From: DAIMFL01 sp964372215
Lineage (GTDB): Bacteria; Pseudomonadota; Alphaproteobacteria; Dongiales; Dongiaceae
Direction: 5' to 3'
Assembly (NCBI GenBank): GCA_964372215.1
Contig: CAYJQC010000006.1
Span: 1-64,000, forward strand
DNA: 64,000 bases
In this document: positions 24,836-33,417 of the stretch, piece after piece
How the letters are laid out: each line of letters starts with the position of its first letter
Position numbering within the stretch: the stretch's first letter is position 1
Program-made: the position numbers and the translations under genes
Notes under the pieces: model-generated
The model's database searches: none
Seen by the model: only the letters and a program-made list of their open reading frames with translations
Told to the model about the DNA's origin: nothing

Positions 24836-25492
24836 TCAGCGCGAGCGCCCCTCGAGCCCGGCCAGTTCGCGCGGGCTGGCGCCGGGAATCACCATCTCGA
24901 AGACGTTGTCGACGACCGTGTAGTCGTAATAGCCGAGCCGGGCGATCGGCCGGATCTTGGGGATGTCGAGCTTGCCGTCGGCGCCGACCACGTCGTCGCG
25001 GATGTGGATGCGCACCACCTCGCCGAACACCACATCGACGGTGCCGACCGGGCTGCGTCCGGGGAAGCGCACCGTGGTCCGGTAGCGGCATTCGAAATGC
25101 ACCGGGCTTTCGGCCACCATCGGACCGGGGGCGTCGGTCGCCGGCGCCTTGGTGACGCCGGCCAGCGCGAACTCGTCGATCTCCGGCCCGACCGCCTGGG
25201 CCGAGCGGTTGACGGCCTCACGCAGGTCATAGGTCGCCATGTTCCAGACGAAGAACCCGGTCTGCTCGGCGTTGACCACCGTGTCCTTGCGCCGCCCGTC
25301 ATGGGTTTGGTTGGCGGCGAACATCACCATCGGCGGATCGAAGGTCAGATTCTGCCATTGCGAATAGGGGGCCAGGTTGGCGACGCCGCCGGTGCTGACG
25401 GTCGACAGCCAGCCGATCGGCCGCGGCACGGTACAGCTCTTGAACGGGTCGAAGGGCAGGCCGTGGGGGTCGATGCCGGGGCGGAACTGCAT
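24836..25492 (-). CDS. Flavin reductase-like FMN-binding protein
   Basis: A 218-residue protein of the flavin-reductase-like (DIM6/NTAB) split-barrel group. SCTVPRPIGWLSTVSTGG, the LAPYSQWQNLTFDPPMVMFA core and later DGRRKDTVVNAEQTG are typical FMN-binding elements. Members reduce flavin or are single-component oxidoreductases. ATG 25492 begins MQFRPGIDPHG. It follows the FlK-type thioesterase by 11 bp, so they are co-transcribed. No partner monooxygenase is adjacent. Confidence 0.88.
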   Translation of the reverse strand: MQFRPGIDPHGLPFDPFKSCTVPRPIGWLSTVSTGGVANLAPYSQWQNLTFDPPMVMFAANQTHDGRRKDTVVNAEQTGFFVWNMATYDLREAVNRSAQAVGPEIDEFALAGVTKAPATDAPGPMVAESPVHFECRYRTTVRFPGRSPVGTVDVVFGEVVRIHIRDDVVGADGKLDIPKIRPIARLGYYDYTVVDNVFEMVIPGASPRELAGLEGRSR

Positions 25493-25503
25493 GGGCCGTG
25501 CTC

Positions 25504-25914
25504 CTATACCTTGGCCGCCAGCCTGGCGCTGAACTTGGCGAGGTCGATGACGAAGCGCTCGTGCACGCCCTCGCCGATCAGCTCCCGGGCGTCGCGGACC
25601 GCGACCTTGAACGTGAGCTTGCGGCCCTCGGCCGCGACCAGCTCGACCTCGGCGGTGATGCTCATGCCGATCGGCGTCGCCGCCAGGTGGCTGACCTCGA
25701 TCCGCGTCCCGACGCTGTGCTGGCCGGCGCCGAGATGCGGCTTCAAGGCGGCGATGCAGGTCGATTCGATGAAGGCGACCATGTAGGCGGTGGCGAATAC
25801 CGGCGGCATGTCCGCGAGCTCGCCGAGGACGCCGGGCAGCGCCGGCACCGTGACCTCGGGCGTCACCGTGATGGTGGCGCTGTGGCGCAGGCCGATGGGA
25901 ATCGCCGCATCCAT
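25504..25914 (-). CDS. FlK-type hotdog thioesterase
   Basis: A 136-residue single hotdog domain related to fluoroacetyl-CoA thioesterase. The catalytic residues known from Streptomyces FlK (Thr42, Glu50, His76) have counterparts at the same numbers here: Thr42 in FATAYMVAFIE, Glu50 in IESTC, and His76 in SVGTRIEVSHLAATPIG. It should hydrolyse a small acyl-CoA, but specificity for fluoroacetyl-CoA is not implied, since many bacteria carry the family. It leads a two-gene unit with the flavin reductase. Confidence 0.85.
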   Translation of the reverse strand: MDAAIPIGLRHSATITVTPEVTVPALPGVLGELADMPPVFATAYMVAFIESTCIAALKPHLGAGQHSVGTRIEVSHLAATPIGMSITAEVELVAAEGRKLTFKVAVRDARELIGEGVHERFVIDLAKFSARLAAKV

Positions 25915-26017
25915 GGTGTTCGTGCCTTTCGGTTGCGTCTGGCGTGCCCGCCCGCATCCGCGGTGCGGGCGGCGCAATATGCGGGTTCCGCCGCCGGCCG
26001 CGCAACCTTCGGGTTGG

Positions 26018-26236
26018 TCAGCGCCAGAACGACAGGCGGCGGAGCTCGGCGTCCACCTGGGCTCGCGTGAGGCCAACATCCCCAAGCAGCCGGTCGTCGA
26101 GCCGTGACAAGGCGCGGCGCTGGCGGGCACTTTCGACCCGGGCGCGCATCAATGCGGTGAGCAGTCCGGCCAGATCGCTGAACAGGCCCGGACGCTGGGC
26201 GGAAACTACGGGGGATCGCGAGTATCGTGCGGGCAT
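26018..26236 (-). CDS. DUF1127 (YjiS-like) small basic protein
   Basis: A 72-residue arginine-rich protein ending in RRALSRLDDRLLGDVGLTRA and a short tail, the DUF1127 signature. ATG 26236 lies 10 bp after GGAG; a longer start at 26257 is possible. Some family members act in RNA binding and in phosphate and carbon metabolism in alphaproteobacteria. It is monocistronic and divergent from the ArsR regulator. Confidence 0.85.
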   Translation of the reverse strand: MPARYSRSPVVSAQRPGLFSDLAGLLTALMRARVESARQRRALSRLDDRLLGDVGLTRAQVDAELRRLSFWR

Positions 26237-26373
26237 GGCGGCGGGTCTCCCGGGCATGAGGGGCGGGAGGCGAGCCTCGCATCGCCGCGACGTGCCGTCG
26301 CGCCGGATCGCTTCGGCCGCGGCCGAAGCATCGCCGCTTGTTCGGGCGGTCGCGCGACCCCTATCATCGGCCC

Positions 26374-27120
26374 ATGATCTCCGGAGCCAACATCGCCGAG
26401 ATCGCCGCCCTGGTCGGCGACCCCGCGCGCGCCAACATGCTGGTGGCGCTGATGGACGGCCAGGCGTTGACCGCCAGCGAGCTCGCGTACCTCGCGCGGA
26501 TCGCGCCGTCGACCGCCAGCGGCCACTTGGCGAAGCTCGCCGAGGCCGGGCTGCTCGCGGTGCTGGCGCAAGGGCGCCACCGCTATTTCCGCCTGTCGTC
26601 GCCCCATGTCGCCCGCATGCTCGAAGGCATCACCGTGGTCGCGGCGATCGAGGCGCCGGCGCGCTATCGCCCGCGCTCGATCCGCGACGACGCGCTGTGC
26701 CTGGCGCGCACCTGCTACGACCACCTGGCGGGCCGGCTCGGCGTCGCCATCGCCGATATGCTGGTGGCGCGCGACCATCTGCGGCTCGACGACGACGGCG
26801 GCGCGCTGACCGGTTCCGGCGCCGCGTTCCTCGCCGGCATCGGGATCGACCTCGCGGCGCCGCAGCGCCGGCGCGGCCGCGCCTATTGCCGGCCTTGCCT
26901 CGACTGGAGCGAGCGCCGGCCGCACCTGGCGGGTGCCGTCGGCAACGCCATCGCGGCGCGGCTGTTCGACCTCCGTTGGATCGAGCGGATCAAGGACAGC
27001 CGGGCGGTCGCGGTGACCAAGGCGGGGCGGGCGGGGCTCGCCGGAAGCTTCGGCATCGACCTCGTCGATTCGGCTCCCGAACGCAAGAATCGGAGTGCCG
27101 GCGCCCGCGCCTGCGCCTAG
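26374..27120 (+). CDS. ArsR-family regulator with C-terminal extension
   Basis: A 248-residue regulator. The N-terminal winged helix (IAALVGDPARANMLVALMDG, RIAPSTASGHLAKLAEAGLL and the wing QGRHRYFRLSS) is ArsR-like. The remaining 150 residues are unusual in length and contain YCRPCLDWSERRPHLAGAVG. The Cys-x-x-Cys could bind a metal. It is 9 bp upstream of an EamA transporter, so it may control it. Start taken at ATG 26374. Confidence 0.88.
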   Translation: MISGANIAEIAALVGDPARANMLVALMDGQALTASELAYLARIAPSTASGHLAKLAEAGLLAVLAQGRHRYFRLSSPHVARMLEGITVVAAIEAPARYRPRSIRDDALCLARTCYDHLAGRLGVAIADMLVARDHLRLDDDGGALTGSGAAFLAGIGIDLAAPQRRRGRAYCRPCLDWSERRPHLAGAVGNAIAARLFDLRWIERIKDSRAVAVTKAGRAGLAGSFGIDLVDSAPERKNRSAGARACA

Positions 27121-27129
27121 CTTCCGGCC

Positions 27130-28077
27130 ATGACCCCGGCCATCAACCGTTCCATGACCCCGCTCGAATGGGGGCTGCTGCTCGGTCTCTCCCTGCTGTG
27201 GGGCGGCTCGTTCTTCTTCGTCGGGGTGGCGGTCAAGGCGCTGCCACCGTTCACCATCGTGGCACTCCGGGTCGGCCTCGCCGCCATCACCCTGCATCTG
27301 GTGCTGCGCGCCCTGGGCTTGCGGATACCCGCCAGCGGCACGGTCTGGGCCGCCTTCTTCGCCATGGGGTTCCTCAACAACCTGGTGCCGTTCAGCCTGC
27401 TGGTCTGGGGCCAGACGCAGATCCCGAGCGGCTTGGCGGCGATCCTCAACGCCACCACGCCGCTGTTCGCCGTGCTGATCGCCCACGGGTTCACCCTCGA
27501 CGAAAAGCTGACCCGCGGCCGGGTGGCCGGCGTGGCGATCGGCTTCGCCGGGGTCGCCGTCATGATCGGGCCCGAGGTCTGGCACGGTTTCGGCGAGGAC
27601 CTCGCCGCCCAGATCGCCTGTCTCGCCGCCGCCTGCTCCTATGGCTTCGCCGGGGTGTTCGGCCGCCGCTTCCGTCGGATGGACGTGCCGCCGCTGGCCA
27701 CCGCCGCGGGCCAGGTCACCGCCTCGACGGCCATGCTGATCCCGCTCGCGCTGCTGGTGGATCGGCCCTGGGCCCTGCCGATGCCTGGCCTGCCGGTGTG
27801 GGCGGCGGTCGGCGGCCTCGCCGTGCTGTCGACCGCGCTGGCCTACATCATCTTCTTCCGCATCCTGGCGAGCGCCGGCGCGGTCAACCTGGCCCTCGTC
27901 ACCTTCCTGATCCCGCCGAGCGCGATCCTGCTCGGCGCCGTGTTCCTGCAGGAACGGCTGGAGCCGTTGCAGTTCGCCGGCATGGCGCTGATCGGCCTGG
28001 GGCTCGCCGCCATCGACGGCCGCCCCGCACGGCGTCTCGCCCGCCTGCTCGGGCGGCGCGCCGAGGTGGCGCCGTGA
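27130..28077 (+). CDS. EamA/DMT-family transporter
   Basis: A 315-residue protein with ten hydrophobic helices in two EamA repeats (LLWGGSFFFVGVAVKALPPF and the later PPSAILLGAVFLQERLEPLQ). Likely an exporter of amino acids or drug-like metabolites. It is preceded by the ArsR regulator and overlaps the Ada-domain gene by GTGA. The three genes form an operon-like unit. Confidence 0.92.
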   Translation: MTPAINRSMTPLEWGLLLGLSLLWGGSFFFVGVAVKALPPFTIVALRVGLAAITLHLVLRALGLRIPASGTVWAAFFAMGFLNNLVPFSLLVWGQTQIPSGLAAILNATTPLFAVLIAHGFTLDEKLTRGRVAGVAIGFAGVAVMIGPEVWHGFGEDLAAQIACLAAACSYGFAGVFGRRFRRMDVPPLATAAGQVTASTAMLIPLALLVDRPWALPMPGLPVWAAVGGLAVLSTALAYIIFFRILASAGAVNLALVTFLIPPSAILLGAVFLQERLEPLQFAGMALIGLGLAAIDGRPARRLARLLGRRAEVAP

Positions 28078-28289
28078 CCCCGACCGACCGCCAGTGGCGG
28101 GCGCTGGAAATGCGCGATGCCGCGCGCGCGGGGCCGATCCTCTATGCCGTGCGGACCACCGGGATCTACTGCCGGCCCGGCTGCCCGGCGCGCACGCCGC
28201 TCCGGCGCAACGTCGAGCTGTTCGACGGCTGCGCCGCCGCCGAGGCCGCCGGCTACCGCCCGTGCAAGCGCTGCCGGCCGGGGCAGTGA
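28074..28289 (+). CDS. Stand-alone Ada zinc-binding (phosphotriester sensor) domain
   Basis: A 71-residue protein equal to the N-terminal domain of Ada alone. Four cysteines are at 33, 37, 64 and 67 (GIYCRPGCPAR and YRPCKRCRPG), the zinc site whose first Cys accepts a methyl group from DNA phosphotriesters in Ada. No AraC helix-turn-helix or alkyltransferase domain follows. GTG 28074 overlaps the transporter stop by 4 bp. It may be a repair or sensor mini-protein, or a trimmed Ada; function unproven. Confidence 0.85.
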   Translation: MTPTDRQWRALEMRDAARAGPILYAVRTTGIYCRPGCPARTPLRRNVELFDGCAAAEAAGYRPCKRCRPGQ

Positions 28290-28372
28290 CGGCGGGGTCG
28301 TGACCGAGACCGATTGACGGCAGCGACCGCTCTGGCATTGTCGGGCGAGTTTTCCGACCGGAGCCCGTGCCC

Positions 28373-29527
28373 ATGACCGCCATCGACCGTGCCGTGCTGG
28401 CCCGCGTGACCCAGCCGGTGGAGACCGCGCGCGGCCTGCCCAACGCCTGCTACACCGATCCCGCGCTGTTCGAGGCGGAGAAGCAGGCGGTGTTCGCCGC
28501 CAACTGGGCCTGCGTCGGCTTCGGCAAGGACGTGCCCGCGGGCGGCGACGTCAGGCCGGTCGGGTTTCTCGGCACCCCGCTGCTGATGGTGCGCGACGGC
28601 GAGGGCGCGCTCCGGGTGTTCCAGAACGTCTGCCGCCATCGCGGCATGATCCTGGTGGACAAGCCGGCGCGGCTCGCCGGCCCGATCCGCTGCCCCTATC
28701 ATTCCTGGTGCTACGACCTGACCGGCCGGCTGCGCGCGACACCCCATGTCGGCGGCCCCGGCAAGCCCAGCCATCCCGCGATCGTCAAGTCGGAGCTCGG
28801 CCTGGTCGAGGTCCGCTCGGCGGTCTTCATGGACATGGTGTTCGTGAACCTGTCGGGCGCCGCGCCGCAATTCGAGGACTACGTGGCGCCGCTCGCCGCG
28901 CGCTGGGCGGCATTCGCCGGACAGACCCTGCATCATGGCGGGCCGGACTGCTCGGTCGCCTTCGAGCTCAGGACCAACTGGAAGCTCGCCGCCGAGAACT
29001 ATTGCGAGAGCTACCACCTGCCCTGGGTGCATCCCGGGCTCAACAGCTATTCGCGGCTCGAGGACCACTACAACATCGCCGAGCCGCAGGCCTTCTCGGG
29101 CCAGGGCTCGGAGGTCTACAACCCGCAGCTCGACCCTGGCGGCCGGCGCTTCCCGAGCTTCCCGGGCCTGTCGGCGAAATGGGATCACGCGGCGGAGTAC
29201 GTGACGCTCTATCCCAACGTGCTGCTCGGCGTGCACAAGGATCATTTCTTCTCGATCATGCTGGAGCCGGTGGCGGCCGACCGCACGATCGAGCATCTCG
29301 AAATCTACTACGCCGCGCCCGGGGTGGCGGCGCCCGACTGGGCGGCGATGCGCGCCACCCATGTGGAGATGTGGCGCCAGGTCTTCCTCGAGGACGTGTT
29401 CGCGGTCGAGGGCCTGCAGAAGGGCCGCGCCGCCCCCGGCTTCGACGGCGGCCGGTTCTCGCCGGTCATGGATGCGCCCACCCATTGCTTTCACGATTGG
29501 GTCGCGCGCCAGCTCCAGAAGGCGTGA
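28373..29527 (+). CDS. Rieske non-heme iron oxygenase, alpha subunit
   Basis: A 384-residue oxygenase. The Rieske [2Fe-2S] ligands Cys87, His89, Cys107 and His110 are in NVCRHRG and RCPYHSWCYDLTG. The mononuclear iron site is ENYCESYHLPWVHPG with His215 and His220. The residue three before His215 is Glu212, where most ring-hydroxylating dioxygenases have the bridging Asp; carnitine oxygenase CntA and glycine-betaine oxygenase GbcA have Glu. This points to a quaternary-amine substrate. ATG 28373 sits 9 bp after GGAG. No reductase gene is adjacent. Confidence 0.9.
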   Translation: MTAIDRAVLARVTQPVETARGLPNACYTDPALFEAEKQAVFAANWACVGFGKDVPAGGDVRPVGFLGTPLLMVRDGEGALRVFQNVCRHRGMILVDKPARLAGPIRCPYHSWCYDLTGRLRATPHVGGPGKPSHPAIVKSELGLVEVRSAVFMDMVFVNLSGAAPQFEDYVAPLAARWAAFAGQTLHHGGPDCSVAFELRTNWKLAAENYCESYHLPWVHPGLNSYSRLEDHYNIAEPQAFSGQGSEVYNPQLDPGGRRFPSFPGLSAKWDHAAEYVTLYPNVLLGVHKDHFFSIMLEPVAADRTIEHLEIYYAAPGVAAPDWAAMRATHVEMWRQVFLEDVFAVEGLQKGRAAPGFDGGRFSPVMDAPTHCFHDWVARQLQKA

Positions 29528-29572
29528 GGCATCGCGGCGCTCGATCGGCGCGGCCGCGCCGCGCCGCACGCG

Positions 29573-30088
29573 TCACATCGGTTCGAAGACGCTGCCGCGC
29601 TTCAGGCGGTCCCAGCCTTCGGCGTAGACGCCGACGATGAGCTGATCGATGTCGCGGCCGTTGCTCGCGCAGGGCAGCAGCAGACGGTGGAGCCTGCGAC
29701 AGGCCAACTCGGGCGGCTGCGGCACCAGCGCGGCGTATTGCGGCAGTTGCTCCCGCAGACAGGCGTGATAGGGCGCGAGCACCTCGGCCCGCAGGTCCTG
29801 CGGGATCATCTCGTCGAGATGGCGGCCGGTGAAATCCGCGCCGGCATAGGCGGTGATCTCGGTCCCGGCCAGGCGCACCCGAAAGCGCAGGGGATTGCGT
29901 TCGACCTCGACGATGGCGAGGTGTCCAAGCCAGGGCCACAGATCCGCCTCGGGCAGGAAATCGCCGCGCCGCGGCAGCCGCCGGCCGGCGCGCCGCAGGT
30001 GCCAAAGGCGAAGCAGCCGGGTCAGCATCGGATGCTCGATCCGCTGTTGCCGGCCGGCCCCGGCCGCGATGCTCATGCACTGGCTCAT
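29573..30088 (-). CDS. PAS-domain protein (PAS_5 type)
   Basis: A roughly 171-residue protein with a PAS-like core (RFRVRLAGTEITAYAGADFT, then GRHLDEMIPQDLR). This matches the alphaproteobacterial PAS_5 family, thought to sense a small molecule or redox state, with no output domain attached. A second member is at 58202-58723. It has two in-frame ATGs further down (30076, 30028). Orientation is convergent with the Rieske gene, with Crp upstream. Confidence 0.8.
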   Translation of the reverse strand: MSQCMSIAAGAGRQQRIEHPMLTRLLRLWHLRRAGRRLPRRGDFLPEADLWPWLGHLAIVEVERNPLRFRVRLAGTEITAYAGADFTGRHLDEMIPQDLRAEVLAPYHACLREQLPQYAALVPQPPELACRRLHRLLLPCASNGRDIDQLIVGVYAEGWDRLKRGSVFEPM

Positions 30089-30161
30089 GGCGCAATCAAT
30101 GCACCGATCGGCATGTCGCGCAGTGACCCAGGTCACAGTCGGGGCGGCGCCGGTGGGCGGC

Positions 30162-30884
30162 TCAGCCCGGCAGCAGATTGCCGCCCGCCGCGAGCGCCGC
30201 CAGCCGCGCCGGATCGGTGACGACGAGGTTCCGCTTGGCCAGGCGTACGACGCCGGCACGCTCGAATTCCCGGAGCAGCCGCGCAACGGTCTCGCGCCTT
30301 GCCCCGATCAGCGCCGCGATGTCGCTGCGTGACAGGGGCAGGCCGAAGGTGATGCCGCCGCCCTGCGCCGCGCGTCCGAACTGCTCGCCGAGCACCTGCA
30401 GGAGATGGCCGAGCCGCGCTCCGGCGGGGATGTAGGGATTGCGCAGCAGCGGCGCCGCGATCGGTCCGGGGTCGAGCGCCAGCAGCCGCAGGAACGCGCG
30501 TCCCAGCTCGGGATTGCCGGCGATCAGCCGGTGTAGCACGGCGGCGGGGATGAAGAACGTCCTGCAGGACGACAGCGCCCGTGCGGTGGCGGCGTGCGCC
30601 ACTTCGGCGAACAGGCTGCGATAGCCGATCAGGTCGCCTTTGGCGGCAATGAAGAAGGCGATCTGATTGCCCTCGTAATCAACGCTTTCGAGCAGCACCT
30701 CGCCGTCGACGACGCAATGAATGCCGTCCGACGGATCGTCCTGCCGGAAGATGCAGTGCCGCCGCTTGTGCGGGATCTCGCGCAGGCCGCGCTGCAGCAG
30801 GTCGAGTTCGTCCGGCGTCAGCGTCTGGACCGGGAACCCGGCGCCGGCGAGTCGCTCCGCGGAAGGCGCGTCCACCCGTTCCAT
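30162..30884 (-). CDS. Crp/Fnr-family transcription regulator
   Basis: A 240-residue regulator with an N-terminal cyclic-nucleotide-binding-like barrel (RQDDPSDGIHCVVDGEVLLE, GDLIGYRSLFAEV) and a C-terminal winged helix (LPLSRSDIAALIGARRETVA). The FNR iron-sulfur cysteines are absent, so it does not sense oxygen through a cluster. It sits between LysR and PAS genes. The target genes are not shown by the sequence. Confidence 0.92.
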   Translation of the reverse strand: MERVDAPSAERLAGAGFPVQTLTPDELDLLQRGLREIPHKRRHCIFRQDDPSDGIHCVVDGEVLLESVDYEGNQIAFFIAAKGDLIGYRSLFAEVAHAATARALSSCRTFFIPAAVLHRLIAGNPELGRAFLRLLALDPGPIAAPLLRNPYIPAGARLGHLLQVLGEQFGRAAQGGGITFGLPLSRSDIAALIGARRETVARLLREFERAGVVRLAKRNLVVTDPARLAALAAGGNLLPG

Positions 30885-30934
30885 TCAAGTCTCCCTGCGA
30901 CTGTCCGTCCGGTCCACCGGTCGCTGCCCCCGCA

Positions 30935-31789
30935 TCAGCAGGCAGCCGGCGCGCCGCTCGGACTCGCCGCCGCCCGCAGGCCCTCGAGCGCGATGGCGAT
31001 CTGCTCGGTGGCGCCGGGATCGGCATGCACCGCATAGGCGGGATAGGCGTATTCGGGAGCGCCGGGGACGCGGCGCAGGCGGCCGCTGTCGAGGTGCGGC
31101 TGCACCAGCCGGCTGCGGAAATAGCCCGAACCGCCGGCCGCCAGGATGTAGCCGAGGCCGAGCGGTCCGAGCCCGACGAAGGCGCCGGTGTTGACCCGCT
31201 CGGGAAAGCTCATGTTGTGGCGGGTGGCGAACTCCGGTCCCCAGTCGACATAGACGTAGCCGTCGTCGGCGCCGTCGTCGTCGGTGGTCACCAGCACCAG
31301 CTTATCCTCGACCAGCAGCTCGACCTTGAGGCCGCCGCGATAGCGCGGCGCGTACATGACGGCGATGTCGAGCGCGCCGTCGGCGACCCGGGTCATCAGG
31401 TCGTCGGCCGGCCCGACATGGGCACGCCAGGCGAGATCCGGTGCCGCGCCGCGCATCCACAGCAGCCAATCGAGCAGCAGCGGGTTCCACAGCGTCGGCT
31501 CGCAGCCGATCGCGATCACCGCGCGGTGGCCCTGGGGAACCGCGACCTGCTGGCGGGCCCGCTCCCAGGCCTGGACCAGGGCCGGCGCATGGCGCAGGAA
31601 CTGCTCGCCGGCCGGCGTCATGGTCGCCCCGGACTTGTTGCGCACGAACAGCCGGCGGCCGAGCCGTTCCTCCAGCGAGCGGACCCGGGCGCTCACCGTG
31701 GTCTGGGTGACGTTCAGGCGCTCCGCCGCGCCGACGAAGCTGCCGGCGGCGACGATCTCCAGGAACGTGCGTGAGAGCTCGATGTCCAT
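30935..31789 (-). CDS. LysR-family transcription regulator
   Basis: A 284-residue LysR-type regulator. The N-terminal helix-turn-helix is plain (FLEIVAAGSFVGAAERLNVT, then VRSLEERLGRRLFVRNKSGA) and the rest is the periplasmic-binding-like effector domain. It is divergent from the small membrane protein and nitronate monooxygenase genes, the expected targets. A 29-bp imperfect palindrome in the intergenic region starts 12 bp before its ATG. Confidence 0.93.
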   Translation of the reverse strand: MDIELSRTFLEIVAAGSFVGAAERLNVTQTTVSARVRSLEERLGRRLFVRNKSGATMTPAGEQFLRHAPALVQAWERARQQVAVPQGHRAVIAIGCEPTLWNPLLLDWLLWMRGAAPDLAWRAHVGPADDLMTRVADGALDIAVMYAPRYRGGLKVELLVEDKLVLVTTDDDGADDGYVYVDWGPEFATRHNMSFPERVNTGAFVGLGPLGLGYILAAGGSGYFRSRLVQPHLDSGRLRRVPGAPEYAYPAYAVHADPGATEQIAIALEGLRAAASPSGAPAAC

Positions 31790-31800
31790 TTGGGCCGTAC

Positions 31801-31829
31801 CGTTAAATACAATAATTTTGCATTTAACG
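31801..31829. promoter_or_regulatory. Candidate LysR operator
   Basis: CGTTAAATAC (31801-31810) and GCATTTAACG (31820-31829) are inverted repeats matching at 9 of 10 positions across a 9-nt AT-rich centre. The stretch is far more AT-rich than its surroundings and starts 12 bp upstream of the lysR ATG, as expected for an autoregulatory LysR site. Confidence 0.6.
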
Positions 31830-32052
31830 CATAATAACTTTCATTTGTCACATGACATGCCCCGCCGCAAGCTTCCCTGGTCGAGACGCGGTGGATGGGC
31901 TGCAGCGTTTCCCCTCCCAACGGCGGTCCCCGGACCCTGCAGCCCACCATCCGCCAAGCCGGCCCCTCGACGGTGTGGCCCGCAGCCTTCCGGTCCGGTC
32001 CGGGCGGGGCGGGCTCGGCTGAAACGGGGCCGCAGCACGGGAGACATCGCAG

Positions 32053-32268
32053 ATGTCGGGTCTGAACAGGACGGGCGGTCATGGCCGGGCGGCGCCCGAC
32101 GGCGCGCGCGGCGCGCTCGCGATTCCCTATGGGCGCTGGCTGATCGGCTTGGCCATTCTGTTGGCGTCGGCTGGCCTCGGCGGCGACTGGCGCTTCGCGG
32201 TGATGGGCGCGGCGGCGGCCTATTTCTTCGTCGCGTGCGGCGACCTCCTCGATCGCTGCGACGACTGA
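32053..32268 (+). CDS. Small membrane protein, 71 aa
   Basis: An unrecognised small protein. After a 25-residue polar start it has two hydrophobic stretches (YGRWLIGLAILLASAGLG and FAVMGAAAAYFFVACGDLL) and an acidic end. GGGAG lies 9 bp before ATG 32053, which supports translation. It is the first gene downstream of the LysR palindrome on the plus strand and precedes nitronate monooxygenase. Function unknown. Confidence 0.55.
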   Translation: MSGLNRTGGHGRAAPDGARGALAIPYGRWLIGLAILLASAGLGGDWRFAVMGAAAAYFFVACGDLLDRCDD

Positions 32269-32445
32269 GCCGGCGCCGTCCCGATGACAGTCCGGTCCCC
32301 CGGCAGGGCGCCGATCGCCGGGCCCGAGGACGATCCGAACGTGACGCCGATCGAACTCAGCTCGCCGCCCTGCTTTATGCACGAGCTCGATTCGGCCTAT
32401 CTTGTTCGCTCCGACTACGCGCCCGAGGCGGCAGAGAGACACCCC

Positions 32446-33417
32446 ATGACATTCCGCACCGCGGTCACCGAGCTGCTCGGCGTCCGGCACCCGATCCTGC
32501 TGGCGCCGATGGGCGCCGTCTCCGGCGGCGCCCTGGCCGCCGCGGTCACCCAGGCCGGCGGGTTCGGCATGATCGGTCCGGGCTATCTCGGCGAGGACTG
32601 GATCGCCCGCGAGTTCGACGCCGCCGGCAACGCGGCGGTCGGCATCGGCTTCATCACCTGGCATCTGGCACAGCATCCCGAGCGGCTGAGCGCGGCGCTG
32701 GCGCGCCGGCCGGCGGCGGTCATGCTCTCGTTCGGCGACGCCGCCCCCTTCGTCGCGGAGATCCGCGCGGCCGGCGCCCGGCTGATCATGCAGGTGCAGA
32801 CCCTGGCGGACGCGCGCCGCGCCGCCGAACTCGGCGCCGATCTGATCGTGGCGCAGGGGTCCGAGGCGGGCGGCCACGGCGCCAGCCGCGGCACCCTGCC
32901 GCTGACCGCCGCGGTGACCGAGGCGGTGGCGCCGGTGCCGGTGGCGGCGGCCGGCGGCATCGTCGACGGGCGCGGCCTCGCCGCGGCCCTGGCGCTCGGC
33001 GCCGACGGGGTGCTGGTCGGCACGCGCTTCTTCGCCACCCGGGAATCGCTGGGTCATCCGGCGGCCAAGGCCGGGCTGGTGGCGGGCCAGGCCGACGGCA
33101 CGATCCGCACCACGGTATTCGACCTGATCCGGCGCATCGACTGGCCGAAGCCCTATACCGGCCGAGCCCTCAGGAACCGGACCTCGGAGCGCTGGCACGG
33201 CCGCGAGACGGCGCTCGAGGCCGAGATCGAGACCCAGCAGTCGGCCTATGCCGCCGCCGCCGCCGCCGGCGATTTCGACACCGCCGTGCTGTGGGCGGGC
33301 GAGGGGGTCGACCTGATCCGCGACATCCCCTCGGCGCGCGACGTGGTGAACCGCATGATCGCCGAGGCCGGGGTGGCGATCGACCGCGTGCACGGGCTGC
33401 GGGAGCGGGCCGGATGA
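32446..33417 (+). CDS. Nitronate monooxygenase (2-nitropropane dioxygenase family)
   Basis: A 323-residue FMN-dependent TIM-barrel protein. GVRHPILLAPMGAVSGGALA at the N-terminus, LIVAQGSEAGGHG (FMN and catalytic His region) and PVPVAAAGGIVDGRGLAAAL, DGVLVGTRFFATRE (phosphate-binding) are clear. It would oxidise alkyl nitronates, though many homologues have unknown substrates. ATG 32446 was chosen over 32284 because homology begins there. It overlaps the cyclo-ligase gene by ATGA. Confidence 0.92.
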   Translation: MTFRTAVTELLGVRHPILLAPMGAVSGGALAAAVTQAGGFGMIGPGYLGEDWIAREFDAAGNAAVGIGFITWHLAQHPERLSAALARRPAAVMLSFGDAAPFVAEIRAAGARLIMQVQTLADARRAAELGADLIVAQGSEAGGHGASRGTLPLTAAVTEAVAPVPVAAAGGIVDGRGLAAALALGADGVLVGTRFFATRESLGHPAAKAGLVAGQADGTIRTTVFDLIRRIDWPKPYTGRALRNRTSERWHGRETALEAEIETQQSAYAAAAAAGDFDTAVLWAGEGVDLIRDIPSARDVVNRMIAEAGVAIDRVHGLRERAG

